NCBI RefSeq assembly: GCF_963676815.1
Contig: NZ_OY781365.1
Coordinates: forward strand, 3,072,501-3,136,500
Origin: an uncultured Draconibacterium sp.
Lineage (GTDB): Bacteria; Bacteroidota; Bacteroidia; Bacteroidales; Prolixibacteraceae
Direction: 5' to 3'
Length of the DNA: 64,000 bases
Part shown: positions 26,196-34,114 of the stretch, one piece after another
Layout of the letters: the number at the start of each line of letters is the position of its first letter
Position numbering within the stretch: position 1 is the first letter of the stretch
The notes under the pieces: model-generated
What the model saw: only the letters and a program-made list of their open reading frames with translations
Told to the model about the DNA's origin: nothing
The model's database searches: none
Position numbers and translations under genes: made by a program

Positions 26196-26546
26196 TTAAT
26201 TTCTAGAAATCATCAGTTTTTTTACCGTGCGTTTATTATCGGTTGTGGTGATTTGAATGAGGTAAATTCCATTCGGAATATCACTTACCCGAAGCTGCAT
26301 TTTTGGAGTAGGGAATTCGTATTCTTTATAAAAAACTTGTTTGCCGGTAATATTGGTAAGCCGTATTTCGCTGATGTCTTTTGAGTGATAATCGATGGTA
26401 ACCTTATCGTTTTTGCAGGGGTTGGGATAGATTTTTACTTCTTTAACCGGCTCTTCTTCATTTTGAAATGAATTAAATCCCGAATCTTGCGCAAAGGTTT
26501 GCGAGCTAAAAAATAATGTAAAAATGACAAGTATAAAATATTTCAT
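26196..26546 (-). CDS. Small protein with T9SS type A sorting domain
   Basis: This 116-residue protein has a signal peptide (MKYFILVIFTLFFSSQTFAQ), a short linker and an almost complete type A T9SS sorting domain (KIYPNPCKNDKVTIDY, then IPNGIYLIQITTTDNKRTVK). There is essentially no cargo domain, so the protein is a free-standing sorting domain. It lies 77 nt upstream of the PLD-fold gene on the same strand. Function is unknown. Confidence 0.8.
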   Translation of the reverse strand: MKYFILVIFTLFFSSQTFAQDSGFNSFQNEEEPVKEVKIYPNPCKNDKVTIDYHSKDISEIRLTNITGKQVFYKEYEFPTPKMQLRVSDIPNGIYLIQITTTDNKRTVKKLMISRN

Positions 26547-26621
26547 GGCACTACTGTTTAATCGTTTTCTACTGCATGTACCGCAAAATACATGCCCGTT
26601 TTATGTAACGACAGTAAAAAA

Positions 26622-27356
26622 CTAAAACAGTTGCAATGCAGCTTCTAAATCTTCGGGTGTGTCAATTCCAATTGTTGCTGTAGTTGTTTCGGCAGTCTTT
26701 ATTTTCAAGCCATTTTCAAGCCATCGTAGTTGTTCCAATGATTCGGCCAGTTCGAGGCTACCTTGTGGCAGTTTGGTTAAGCGTTGCAACACATCGGCTT
26801 TAAATGCATACATGCCAATGTGGCTCCAGAATGAGTGTTTGCTTACCCAGCTTTTATTTTCTTCTCCTCGGAAATACGGAATAGGTGAGCGACTAAAATA
26901 TAGGGCAAAATTATTTCGGTCGAGTACCACTTTCGGACGATTAGGATTAAAAAGTTCCTCTTCCGAGTCTACCTTTTTTACCAGTGTTGCAATTTCTGTT
27001 TCGCTCTCAAAACACGACTTAATTAATTCTATTTGTTCAGGTTTTACAAAGGGTTCGTCTCCCTGGATATTAACCACAATATCAAAATCGATTTTTTTTG
27101 CAATTTTTAAAGCGGCTTCAGCACAACGATCGGTACCGCTTTGGTGCGACGAGAGCGTTTTTACCACTTCGCCGCCAAATGCTTTTACGGCTTCGAAAAT
27201 ACGATCGTCATCGGTGGCAACACAAACATAAGGCAGTGCTTTCGAGGCATTTTCGTAAACCCACTGAATCATAGGTTTGTCTTTTATTTTTGCCAGCGGT
27301 TTTCCCGGGAATCGCGATGATTGATAACGTGCTGGTATAATCCCAATGAAATTCAT
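26622..27356 (-). CDS. kdsB: 3-deoxy-manno-octulosonate cytidylyltransferase
   Basis: This 244-residue enzyme activates KDO with CTP for lipopolysaccharide inner core synthesis. The start chosen is MNFIGIIP (CAT at 27354-27356), because family members begin directly with this strand; an in-frame ATG 14 codons upstream would add unrelated basic residues. Motifs are IIPARYQSSRFPGKPLAKI, CVATDDDRI and NIQGDEPF. The gene is divergent from the sigma-54 activator operon, which includes lptE, another envelope gene. Confidence 0.95.
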   Translation of the reverse strand: MNFIGIIPARYQSSRFPGKPLAKIKDKPMIQWVYENASKALPYVCVATDDDRIFEAVKAFGGEVVKTLSSHQSGTDRCAEAALKIAKKIDFDIVVNIQGDEPFVKPEQIELIKSCFESETEIATLVKKVDSEEELFNPNRPKVVLDRNNFALYFSRSPIPYFRGEENKSWVSKHSFWSHIGMYAFKADVLQRLTKLPQGSLELAESLEQLRWLENGLKIKTAETTTATIGIDTPEDLEAALQLF

Positions 27357-27532
27357 TTCTTTCCGTTTTAAGTGGTGTTTCGTTTGTTTTGCGAACAATT
27401 TGTCAGAAATATGTTCCGAGGTTTCAAAGATAATAATCGCTTAAGATTTTATCTGCTTTGCGCTGAAAATATGTTGGAACGGGATTTGTAAAACATGTGG
27501 GGCTTAACAAAAAACCTAAAAAATCTTAATTG

Positions 27533-27549
27533 TGACTGACTTTCTGTCA
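27533..27549. promoter_or_regulatory. 17-bp TGAC/GTCA motif before the sigma-54 activator gene
   Basis: TGACTGACTTTCTGTCA. Its reverse complement matches the groES upstream motif at 13 of 17 positions. It lies 17 nt before a TAAATTTG (27567-27574) that matches the Bacteroidota -7 element, so a bound protein would sit over the -33 region. The sequence similarity is seen directly; the regulatory role is inferred. Confidence 0.4.
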
Positions 27550-27595
27550 TTGCCTTTGAAAAATTGTAAATTTGCAAATTGTTGATTGAATACAT

Positions 27596-28828
27596 ATGGA
27601 TACACAAGCTATAAAACAAAGATTTGGAATAATTGGAAACACCGCCGGAATAAACCGTGCCATTGAGGTTGCCGTTCAGGTAGCACCAACCGATTTGTCG
27701 GTTTTGGTAACCGGAGAAAGTGGTGTTGGTAAAGAGATTTTTCCACAAATTATACATCAGTTCTCAAGTCGCAAACATGGGAAATACATTGCTGTAAACT
27801 GCGGAGCAATTCCCGAGGGAACGATTGACTCGGAATTATTTGGTCACGAAAAAGGCGCTTTTACCGGTGCTCTTGCCGATAGGAAAGGATATTTTCAGGA
27901 AGCAGACGGCGGAACGATATTTTTAGACGAAATAGGAGAATTGCCTTTGTCAACACAAGTACGATTGTTGCGTGTGTTGGAAACCGGAGAATTTATAAAA
28001 GTGGGCTCGTCGCAGGTTATTAAAACCAATGTTCGGGTAATTGCCGCTACCAATGTTAATATTCCGAAAGCAATAGAAGAAGGGAAATTTCGTGAAGATT
28101 TATACTATCGCTTAAACACGGTGCCCATTTCAATTCCTCCGTTGCGCGAGCGCCCCGACGATATTATACTGCTGTTCAGAAAATTTGCGCGCGATTTTGC
28201 CGAAAAATACCGCATGCCACCGGTGCGTTTAGATGAAGAAGCACGCACACTTTTAGTAAGTTTCAGATGGCCGGGAAACATTCGGCAATTAAAAAATATT
28301 ACAGAGCAGATTTCGATAATTGAGCAGGAGCGGGATATTTCGGCTGATGCTTTACGCCCCTACTTGCCGTTAGCAGGCGGGGCGCATTTGCCTGCTTTAT
28401 TGGCAAAAGAGGAAGACAATAAATCGTTTGCCAACGAGCGCGAAATATTGTACAAAGTTCTTTTTGATATGAAGAGCGATATGAATGATCTGAAAAAACT
28501 GGTGCTCGATTTAATGGAAAATCGCGATGCTCCTATATCGGGAGATCAGGCACAAATTATCAGGAATTTGTATAACACCGATGATGGTAGTTTTGTAGCA
28601 CAAGAACAGCGCCCAAATCCAATACATATTACTTCGGTTGATAAAGATAATATTCAGGATACGGAGGAATTTGTGGAAGAATCGCTTTCTTTGGCCGACA
28701 AAGAAATTGAGTTAATCCAGAAAGCTCTGGAAAAACATCGCGGGAAAAGAAAATATGCTGCTCAGGAATTGGGTATTTCTGAACGGACACTGTACCGCAA
28801 AATTAAGGAATACGATATTAAGGGATAG
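27596..28828 (+). CDS. Sigma-54-dependent transcriptional activator without sensor domain
   Basis: This 410-residue AAA+ activator of RpoN-type RNA polymerase has Walker A TGESGVGKE (about residues 41-49), sigma-54 contact loop EKGAFTGA, Walker B GGTIFLDEIGEL and an arginine-finger region near RLNTVPISIPPLRERPDD. A C-terminal Fis-type helix-turn-helix follows (KYAAQELGISERTLYRKIKE). The AAA+ domain starts almost at residue 1, so there is no receiver, GAF or PAS input domain. A linker of about 100 residues (290-370) is unassigned. It leads an operon with lptE, a TPR gene and secG. Activity is therefore probably set by expression level or a partner protein. Confidence 0.93.
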   Translation: MDTQAIKQRFGIIGNTAGINRAIEVAVQVAPTDLSVLVTGESGVGKEIFPQIIHQFSSRKHGKYIAVNCGAIPEGTIDSELFGHEKGAFTGALADRKGYFQEADGGTIFLDEIGELPLSTQVRLLRVLETGEFIKVGSSQVIKTNVRVIAATNVNIPKAIEEGKFREDLYYRLNTVPISIPPLRERPDDIILLFRKFARDFAEKYRMPPVRLDEEARTLLVSFRWPGNIRQLKNITEQISIIEQERDISADALRPYLPLAGGAHLPALLAKEEDNKSFANEREILYKVLFDMKSDMNDLKKLVLDLMENRDAPISGDQAQIIRNLYNTDDGSFVAQEQRPNPIHITSVDKDNIQDTEEFVEESLSLADKEIELIQKALEKHRGKRKYAAQELGISERTLYRKIKEYDIKG

Positions 28829-28831
28829 AAT

Positions 28832-29347
28832 ATGTTGCGAAAACTATTTTTTTTAGCCTTGTTAGCTGGTTTCGCCGGCATTTTGGCACCATCGTGCAAA
28901 GTGAGTTATTCGTTTACCGGGGCGAATTTATCGCCTGAGGTAAAAACGTTTACCGTGTATTATTTCCCCAACCGGGCACGATTGATAAACCCTACACTTA
29001 GCCAGAATTTTACGGAGAAAATGCGCGAGAAATTAACGCGTCAAACTTCGCTAAATGAGCTGTCAGAGAGTGGCGACCTTGAATTTGAAGGGCAAATTAC
29101 CGGTTATGATTTTCGGCCAATGTCGGTTCAAAAAGAGGATGTATCGGCACAAACACGATTAACGATTACAATAAATGTAAAGTACACCAATAATAAAGTT
29201 CCTGAAGATAATTTCGAAAAGTCATTCTCGGCTTACGAAGATTTTGATAGTAATGAATCCATTAGTTCGGTTGAAGAAGAATTGAGTATTCAGATTATTG
29301 ATAAACTAACCGAGGATATTTTTAACGCTACAATTGCAAATTGGTAA
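28832..29347 (+). CDS. lptE: LptE-family LPS assembly lipoprotein
   Basis: This 171-residue protein resembles Bacteroidota LptE, the outer-membrane partner of LptD in lipopolysaccharide insertion. The signal ends at a lipobox-like APSC (Cys22). The mature part has YSFTGANLSPEVKTFTVYYF, LTRQTSLNELSESGDLEFEG and QITGYDFRPMSVQ, which fit the family pattern. It starts 3 nt after the activator stop, so it is tightly coupled. The family call rests on recollected sequence pattern and gene order. Confidence 0.8.
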   Translation: MLRKLFFLALLAGFAGILAPSCKVSYSFTGANLSPEVKTFTVYYFPNRARLINPTLSQNFTEKMREKLTRQTSLNELSESGDLEFEGQITGYDFRPMSVQKEDVSAQTRLTITINVKYTNNKVPEDNFEKSFSAYEDFDSNESISSVEEELSIQIIDKLTEDIFNATIANW

Positions 29348-29348
29348 A

Positions 29349-29948
29349 ATGGAACAGGAGCAGTTTTTATCCTATATAAACAAGGCGAAATCGCTTACTG
29401 AAGAATCGCTGGAAGAGGTGCAGAAACTCACCATCGATTACCCGTGGTTTGCAGGAGGTTGGCTGTTATATCTGAAAAATCTGAAAAACATAAATCACCA
29501 GCATTACGATACTGTTCTAAAAAAAGTAGCCGCTCGGGTTCCCGACAGGAAAGTGCTTTTTAAATTTTTGAATGATCAGCTGACGGATAAAAAGCCTGCT
29601 GTTGCTGAAGAAAATGCATTGTCAGGTTACCGCCTCGAGGGGGATGTGGAACTGCAGTCGGAGCATTCGTTGATCGATAAATTTTTATCAAGCGACACCA
29701 CTCGAATTGGGATGAACAAAACAAGTATAGAGACGCACGGAGCCGAGAGCGACAAACTATATATTGACGAATCGGTTAAGGAAGACGAAGAGCTTGTGAC
29801 AGAAACGCTGGCTTCAATTTATTTTCAGCAAAAGAACTTCGATAAAGCTTTAGAGGCTTATAAAAAATTAAGTTTGAAATATCCGGAAAAAAGTGTTTAC
29901 TTTGCAGGCCGTATTGAAGAAATAGAATTATTAAAGAATAATAACTAA
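29349..29948 (+). CDS. Conserved hypothetical protein with C-terminal TPR
   Basis: This protein of about 199 residues starts at ATG 29349, one base after the lptE stop. The N-terminal part (1-90) is helical with IDYPWFAGGWLLYLKNL. A charged linker follows, and the last 45 residues form a TPR-like pair (TLASIYFQQKNFDKALEAYK, then SLKYPEKSVYFAGRI). No signal peptide is seen, so it is probably cytoplasmic. This gene is common between lptE and secG in Bacteroidota as I recall it, but I know of no assigned function. Confidence 0.75.
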   Translation: MEQEQFLSYINKAKSLTEESLEEVQKLTIDYPWFAGGWLLYLKNLKNINHQHYDTVLKKVAARVPDRKVLFKFLNDQLTDKKPAVAEENALSGYRLEGDVELQSEHSLIDKFLSSDTTRIGMNKTSIETHGAESDKLYIDESVKEDEELVTETLASIYFQQKNFDKALEAYKKLSLKYPEKSVYFAGRIEEIELLKNNN

Positions 29949-29953
29949 AAAAG

Positions 29954-30319
29954 ATGTATACTTTAATCACCGTATTATTATTTATCGTTTGTATCCTTTT
30001 GGTACTGATTGTACTGGTACAAAACTCAAAAGGTGGAGGCCTGGCAAGTAACTTCCAGTCTTCAGGACAGGTTATGGGAGTGCGAAAAACAACTGATTTT
30101 CTTGAAAAAGGAACATGGTTTTTGGCCGGAGCTTTATTATTCCTTTCTGTTGTGGGAGCCGGATTTATTCCGCGCGAACAAATAGAAGCTGATCAAAGTC
30201 GTGTTCAGGAGCAGATTGAAACTGCTGTTGATCCTACTCAGGTGCCTACTTTCCCAACAACGCCTCCTGCAGCTACTGAGCAAACTCCTGCAGCCGACGA
30301 TGAAGGTGGTGAGAATTAA
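29954..30319 (+). CDS. secG: Preprotein translocase subunit SecG
   Basis: This 121-residue inner-membrane protein is the auxiliary subunit of SecYEG. Two membrane helices (about 3-22 and 55-73) flank the conserved loop VLVQNSKGGGLASNFQSSGQ. The C-terminal tail is long and Pro/Thr/acid-rich, beyond the usual ~75-residue core. It starts 5 nt after the TPR gene and is the last gene of the operon. Confidence 0.92.
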   Translation: MYTLITVLLFIVCILLVLIVLVQNSKGGGLASNFQSSGQVMGVRKTTDFLEKGTWFLAGALLFLSVVGAGFIPREQIEADQSRVQEQIETAVDPTQVPTFPTTPPAATEQTPAADDEGGEN

Positions 30320-30340
30320 GATATTGATAAAAAGATATAC

Positions 30341-30373
30341 AAAAGCCGTTCGGATTTTCGAATGGCTTTTTTT
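30341..30373. terminator. Terminator after secG
   Basis: AAAAGCCGTTCG pairs with CGAATGGCTTTTTTT (one G-U pair) around a short loop, followed by T's. It can also serve the converging PAS gene. Confidence 0.85.
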
Positions 30374-30393
30374 ATGCCCAATATTTTGGTGTG

Positions 30394-30885
30394 TTAAACG
30401 TTGTTTGAAACGCTGCCCGGCGATCGGTTTTCTGTAATATCATCAATAATAAGGATGATGTATTTTTCATTTTTAAAGTAAAAGTGGCGGGTAGAGAATT
30501 GCAGGTCTTTCATTATGCGTTCGCCGTTCTCGTTAAAAAAAGGCCTGCGGATGTGTTTTTTGTAGATGACAGTATTGTTCAGGTATGAATCAAAAGCAGC
30601 CAGTCTTAACTCGCAAGTGCAGCATTTCGATGTTTTTCCGCAATCTTTTGCTTCTTCAATTTGGTAGGCGCAACCAATGGCCTCGCCACATAGCATGTAT
30701 TTTAAATCTTCGTCGGCTTTATTCGAGAAAATACTTTTTAGTGCATCGTTAAATGCTTGAAGTTTCATGTCTTTGTCAAGCAAAAGTACGCAGCTGGTGA
30801 TGTTGTTTAGTACAAGGTTTAAAAACTCGCCCGATTCGGCCAGCATGTCGAAACTGTGATTGGCCATTGTCTTTTTTGAGTTCAT
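30394..30885 (-). CDS. PAS-like protein with a cysteine cluster
   Basis: This 163-residue soluble protein has a PAS-like start (SCVLLLDKDMKLQAFNDAL, about 31-49) and end (FYFKNEKYIILIIDDITE, about 135-152). Between them lie six cysteines in a tight pattern: Cys66, Cys72, Cys82, Cys88, Cys89 and Cys91 (CGEAIGCAYQ, then CGKTSKCCTC). I recall similar GE.xGC...CG.T..C..C patterns in PAS domains of other sensors, where a metal or Fe-S cluster is suspected. There is no output domain, so it may be a stand-alone redox or metal sensor. The family is not formally identified. Confidence 0.65.
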   Translation of the reverse strand: MNSKKTMANHSFDMLAESGEFLNLVLNNITSCVLLLDKDMKLQAFNDALKSIFSNKADEDLKYMLCGEAIGCAYQIEEAKDCGKTSKCCTCELRLAAFDSYLNNTVIYKKHIRRPFFNENGERIMKDLQFSTRHFYFKNEKYIILIIDDITENRSPGSVSNNV

Positions 30886-31006
30886 AGTTTTTTGTTTGGT
30901 GCATTAGGTTAAAATTACGAAAAAAGATATTGAAAGTCAATTAGTAGACAATGTTTAAAAAGAGCTTTTGTTTTAATACTAAAAGTAAATATGAACTGCA
31001 AAAGCC

Positions 31007-31039
31007 GAACATTTTTAACTTTTGCTGTTAAAAAAGTTC
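31007..31039 (-). terminator. AT-rich terminator-like hairpin downstream of lipoprotein gene
   Basis: GAAC-A-TTTTTAAC pairs with GTTAAAAA-A-GTTC around a TTTTGCT loop. It lies 35 nt past the stop of the minus-strand lipoprotein gene. The U-tract is poor, so this could equally be an mRNA 3' stem. Confidence 0.4.
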
Positions 31040-31073
31040 AGCGAGTTAGGGGAGAACATCGCCAGCATTACAT

Positions 31074-31652
31074 TTACAAAGTAAACCTGGGCGAATTGTA
31101 TTCACTTTCGATAACCAAAGGAACTGTGAATTGAGCATCAGACGAGTGACTAAAATTTGCCAGTCCCTTTATCTCAATTGAGATAAAATAGCGTGGGTTT
31201 ACATTGAGTTGACTGATTAAAGGAGCAAGAACATCATCCAGTATCAGGCTGTGCGTTTCGCCGCTTAATTCGTTGCCATCCTGCAGTAAAACTACAGAGT
31301 GCAGTGCCTGGAACGAGTCATCTCCTTGTGTTTTGAATGAGATTGTTAATTCCAGCTCCTTAATTGTCTCGTTGTTTTGCAGGGTATTAAACGAGATAGA
31401 TGAACCATTTCCAGGATTGATTTGAACAACATCCCCGGGACATTCTTTTAAATCCTGGCTGTAGCCCAAACAGAAAACCCCAATTCCATCGAATTTATAC
31501 GTTTCTGATGTTTGGTTAATCTCTGATAGATACGATTTTGTAGGAATGTCAACAACCAGTGTTGTTTCTGTTAAGTAGCTAGTATCTGCATCGTCGCAGG
31601 CTAGCAAAGGTAGAAATAGTACCCCAAGCAAAAGTAATTTTTTGAGTTTCAT
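31074..31652 (-). CDS. Hypothetical lipoprotein
   Basis: This 192-residue protein has a lipobox signal (LLLLGVLFLPLLAC, Cys19). The mature part is beta-rich with two cysteines (FCLGYSQDLKECPGD) that could form a disulphide. I recognise no domain. It stands alone between the PAS gene and groES, so context gives no function. Location is the inner or outer membrane facing the periplasm or outside. Confidence 0.75.
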   Translation of the reverse strand: MKLKKLLLLGVLFLPLLACDDADTSYLTETTLVVDIPTKSYLSEINQTSETYKFDGIGVFCLGYSQDLKECPGDVVQINPGNGSSISFNTLQNNETIKELELTISFKTQGDDSFQALHSVVLLQDGNELSGETHSLILDDVLAPLISQLNVNPRYFISIEIKGLANFSHSSDAQFTVPLVIESEYNSPRFTL

Positions 31653-32016
31653 GGCTTCTTGTTTTTAATATGTAACTGTTCCGAGGTACTATGGCTCGTG
31701 TTTTCTGACTAATTGATTTACGTAACAAACAATTCAATTGTTGCGAATAAAAGCAAAAAACAGACAAATAAGTATTAAATAGTTTAAGTGAGCCGATACA
31801 GGTTGTTGCTATGTCACCATGTCAGAAAGTATGACAATTGCTTAATGTGTTGAAAGACAGTTATAAGAAGGATATTTGTGAGGTCTGATGCTTGACTACG
31901 GTGTAATTTTGTCCTTGTTTTTGCATGCCTTGCAACTTTTTATTGCTTGGCATAAAATGTGATAGGAAAAGGGCATCAAAATGTAAAAAATATTTAATCA
32001 TAAAAACTAAAACAAA
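31653..32016 (+). other. groES upstream regulatory region
   Basis: This 364-nt gap has no credible gene. It holds TGTCAGAAAGTATGACA (31820-31836), preceded by another TGTCA at 31812. It also holds TAATTTTG (31904-31911), a -7 element match with no TTG at the right distance, and TTGGCAT-AAAAT-GTGAT (31947-31963), which resembles a sigma-54 -24/-12 pair except for GA in place of GC. No CIRCE element (TTAGCACTC-N9-GAGTGCTAA) is visible. Confidence 0.5.
31820..31836. promoter_or_regulatory. 17-bp TGTCA-N7-TGACA inverted repeat upstream of groES
   Basis: TGTCAGAAAGTATGACA has perfect 5-bp half-sites. Related 17-bp sequences occur before gdhA and before the sigma-54 activator gene. It lies 112 nt upstream of a sigma-54-like -24 box and 197 nt upstream of the groES start. 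That spacing would suit an enhancer-binding activator. Function is inferred. Confidence 0.45.
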
Positions 32017-32295
32017 ATGGCAGATTTAAAAGGTAAAATTCTTGCTGGAAAGATCCTGGTTCAACCACAGGAAGCAGAAGAAAAAACAGTGAGTGGAATC
32101 ATTATTCCTGATTCAGCAAAAGAAAAACCACAGGTTGGTACTGTAGTATTAGTAGGTGCTGATAAAAAAGATGAGCCAATGGAATTAAAAGCTGGCGATA
32201 TCGTTTTTTACGGTAAATACTCGGGTACTGAGTTGAACATTGATGGAGTTGACTATTTATTAATGTCGCAATCTGACGTTTTATACATTAACTAA
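32017..32295 (+). CDS. groES: Co-chaperonin GroES
   Basis: This 92-residue lid of the GroEL folding chamber has the N-terminal ILAGKILVQPQEAEEKTVSG, the mobile-loop region SGIIIPDSAKEKPQ and the C-terminal VDYLLMSQSDVLYI. Length is normal. GroEL follows after 25 nt in a two-gene operon. Confidence 0.97.
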   Translation: MADLKGKILAGKILVQPQEAEEKTVSGIIIPDSAKEKPQVGTVVLVGADKKDEPMELKAGDIVFYGKYSGTELNIDGVDYLLMSQSDVLYIN

Positions 32296-32320
32296 TTTCA
32301 AAAAGTAAAAATCAGAAAAG

Positions 32321-33961
32321 ATGGCTAAAGAAATTAAATTCGATATTGAAGCACGCGATTTGCTTAAAAGTGGTGTTGATCAACTGGCTAATGCCGTAAA
32401 AGTTACTTTAGGACCAAAAGGTCGTAACGTAGTAATCGAGAAAAAATTTGGTGCACCACAAATTACTAAAGACGGTGTAACTGTTGCAAAAGAAATTGAG
32501 TTAAGCGACGCATACGAAAATATGGGTGCACAAATGGTTAAAGAAGTAGCCTCAAAAACCGGTGACGACGCTGGTGACGGTACTACTACTGCAACAGTTT
32601 TGGCACAGTCGATTGTTAATGTTGGTTTGAAAAACGTAACTGCCGGTGCTAATCCAATGGATTTGAAACGCGGAATCGACAAAGCTGTTGAGGCTGTTGT
32701 TAAAAGCATCCAGGATCAGGCGCAAACAATTGGCGACGATTACGCAAAAATCGAATCGGTTGCTAAAATTTCTGCCAACAACGATGCAGTTATCGGATCG
32801 TTGATTGCTGAGGCAATGAAGAAAGTACATAAAGAAGGTGTTATCACAATTGAAGAAGCAAAAGGTACCGATACTTACGTTGATGTAGTTGAAGGTATGC
32901 AATTCGACCGTGGTTACCTTTCTCCATATTTTGTAACCGATGCGGAAAAAATGGTTGCAGAACTGGATAGTCCATATATCCTGATCCACGACAAAAAGAT
33001 CAGCACAATGAAAGACCTTCTTCCTGTATTGGAAGCAACAGCTCAGAGTGGTCGTCCGTTGATGATCATTTCAGAAGATGTTGACGGCGAAGCATTGGCA
33101 ACTTTGGTTGTTAACCGTTTACGTGGTTCGTTAAAAGTATGTGCTGTTAAAGCTCCTGGTTTTGGCGATCGCAGAAAAGAAATGTTAGAAGACATTGCAA
33201 TCCTTACTGGTGGTACAGTTATTACCGAAGAAAAAGGTATGAAACTGGAGCAGGCCACAATTGATATGTTGGGTCAGTGCGAAAAAATTACTGTTGACAA
33301 AGAAAATACAACTGTTGTTAATGGTGCAGGTGCACAAGAAGCTATTGCTGCTCGTGTTAACCAGATTAAAACGCAGATGGAAACTACAACTTCTGATTAC
33401 GACAAAGAAAAACTACAAGAGCGTTTGGCTAAATTGGCCGGTGGTGTTGCTGTAATCTATGTTGGTGCTGCTTCAGAAGTAGAAATGAAAGAGAAAAAAG
33501 ACCGCGTTGACGATGCATTGCACGCAACCCGTGCAGCTGTTGAAGAAGGAATTGTTCCTGGTGGTGGTGTTGCTTTGGTTCGTGCTATTGCTGCATTAGA
33601 AGACCTTAAAGGCGACAACGAAGACGAAACAACAGGTGTTGAAATCGTTAAACGTGCGATTGAAGAGCCATTGCGTCAGATTGTAGCTAACGCTGGTAAA
33701 GAAGGTGCAGTAGTTGTTCAAAATGTAAAAGACGGCGAAGGCGACTATGGTTACAATGCTCGCGTTGATGAATACCAGAAGCTTTATGAAACTGGTGTTA
33801 TCGATCCTGCAAAAGTAACTCGTGTTGCACTTGAAAACGCTGCTTCAATTGCCGGTATGTTCTTAACTACTGAAACAGTAATTGTTGAAGAGAAAGAAGA
33901 TGCTCCTGCAATGCCTCCAATGGGTGGTGGTATGCCTGGTGGCATGGGCGGTATGATGTAA
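32321..33961 (+). CDS. groEL: Chaperonin GroEL
   Basis: This 546-residue ATP-dependent chaperonin subunit has the ATP-site DGTTTATVLAQSI (about 87-99), VKVTLGPKGRNVVIEK near the start and the apical-to-intermediate region GVAVIYVGAASEVEMKEKKD. The C-terminus ends in a typical GGM repeat (MPGGMGGMM). There is one copy, paired with groES, and a strong terminator follows. Confidence 0.98.
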   Translation: MAKEIKFDIEARDLLKSGVDQLANAVKVTLGPKGRNVVIEKKFGAPQITKDGVTVAKEIELSDAYENMGAQMVKEVASKTGDDAGDGTTTATVLAQSIVNVGLKNVTAGANPMDLKRGIDKAVEAVVKSIQDQAQTIGDDYAKIESVAKISANNDAVIGSLIAEAMKKVHKEGVITIEEAKGTDTYVDVVEGMQFDRGYLSPYFVTDAEKMVAELDSPYILIHDKKISTMKDLLPVLEATAQSGRPLMIISEDVDGEALATLVVNRLRGSLKVCAVKAPGFGDRRKEMLEDIAILTGGTVITEEKGMKLEQATIDMLGQCEKITVDKENTTVVNGAGAQEAIAARVNQIKTQMETTTSDYDKEKLQERLAKLAGGVAVIYVGAASEVEMKEKKDRVDDALHATRAAVEEGIVPGGGVALVRAIAALEDLKGDNEDETTGVEIVKRAIEEPLRQIVANAGKEGAVVVQNVKDGEGDYGYNARVDEYQKLYETGVIDPAKVTRVALENAASIAGMFLTTETVIVEEKEDAPAMPPMGGGMPGGMGGMM

Positions 33962-33983
33962 AAATCAGCTCACTAAAATATAG

Positions 33984-34015
33984 AAAGCTCTTCCCGTTTG
34001 GGAGGAGCTTTTTTT
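33984..34015 (+). terminator. Terminator after groEL
   Basis: AAAGCTCTTCCC pairs with GGGAGGAGCTTT (one G-U pair) around a GTTT loop, followed by a run of T's. Confidence 0.9.
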
Positions 34016-34114
34016 GTGTCCCATTTCGCGCATCTGTTTTATAATATAATAGTGTCCAGGCTATTCATCTCTAATTTTTATTTCCTTTGATTTCTAAACC
34101 AGTAACTAAACTTC

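Noticed and set aside
26622..27398. Longer start for kdsB at 27398
   Set aside because: The extra 14 residues are basic and precede the strand that begins all family members I know; ATG at 27356 is preferred.
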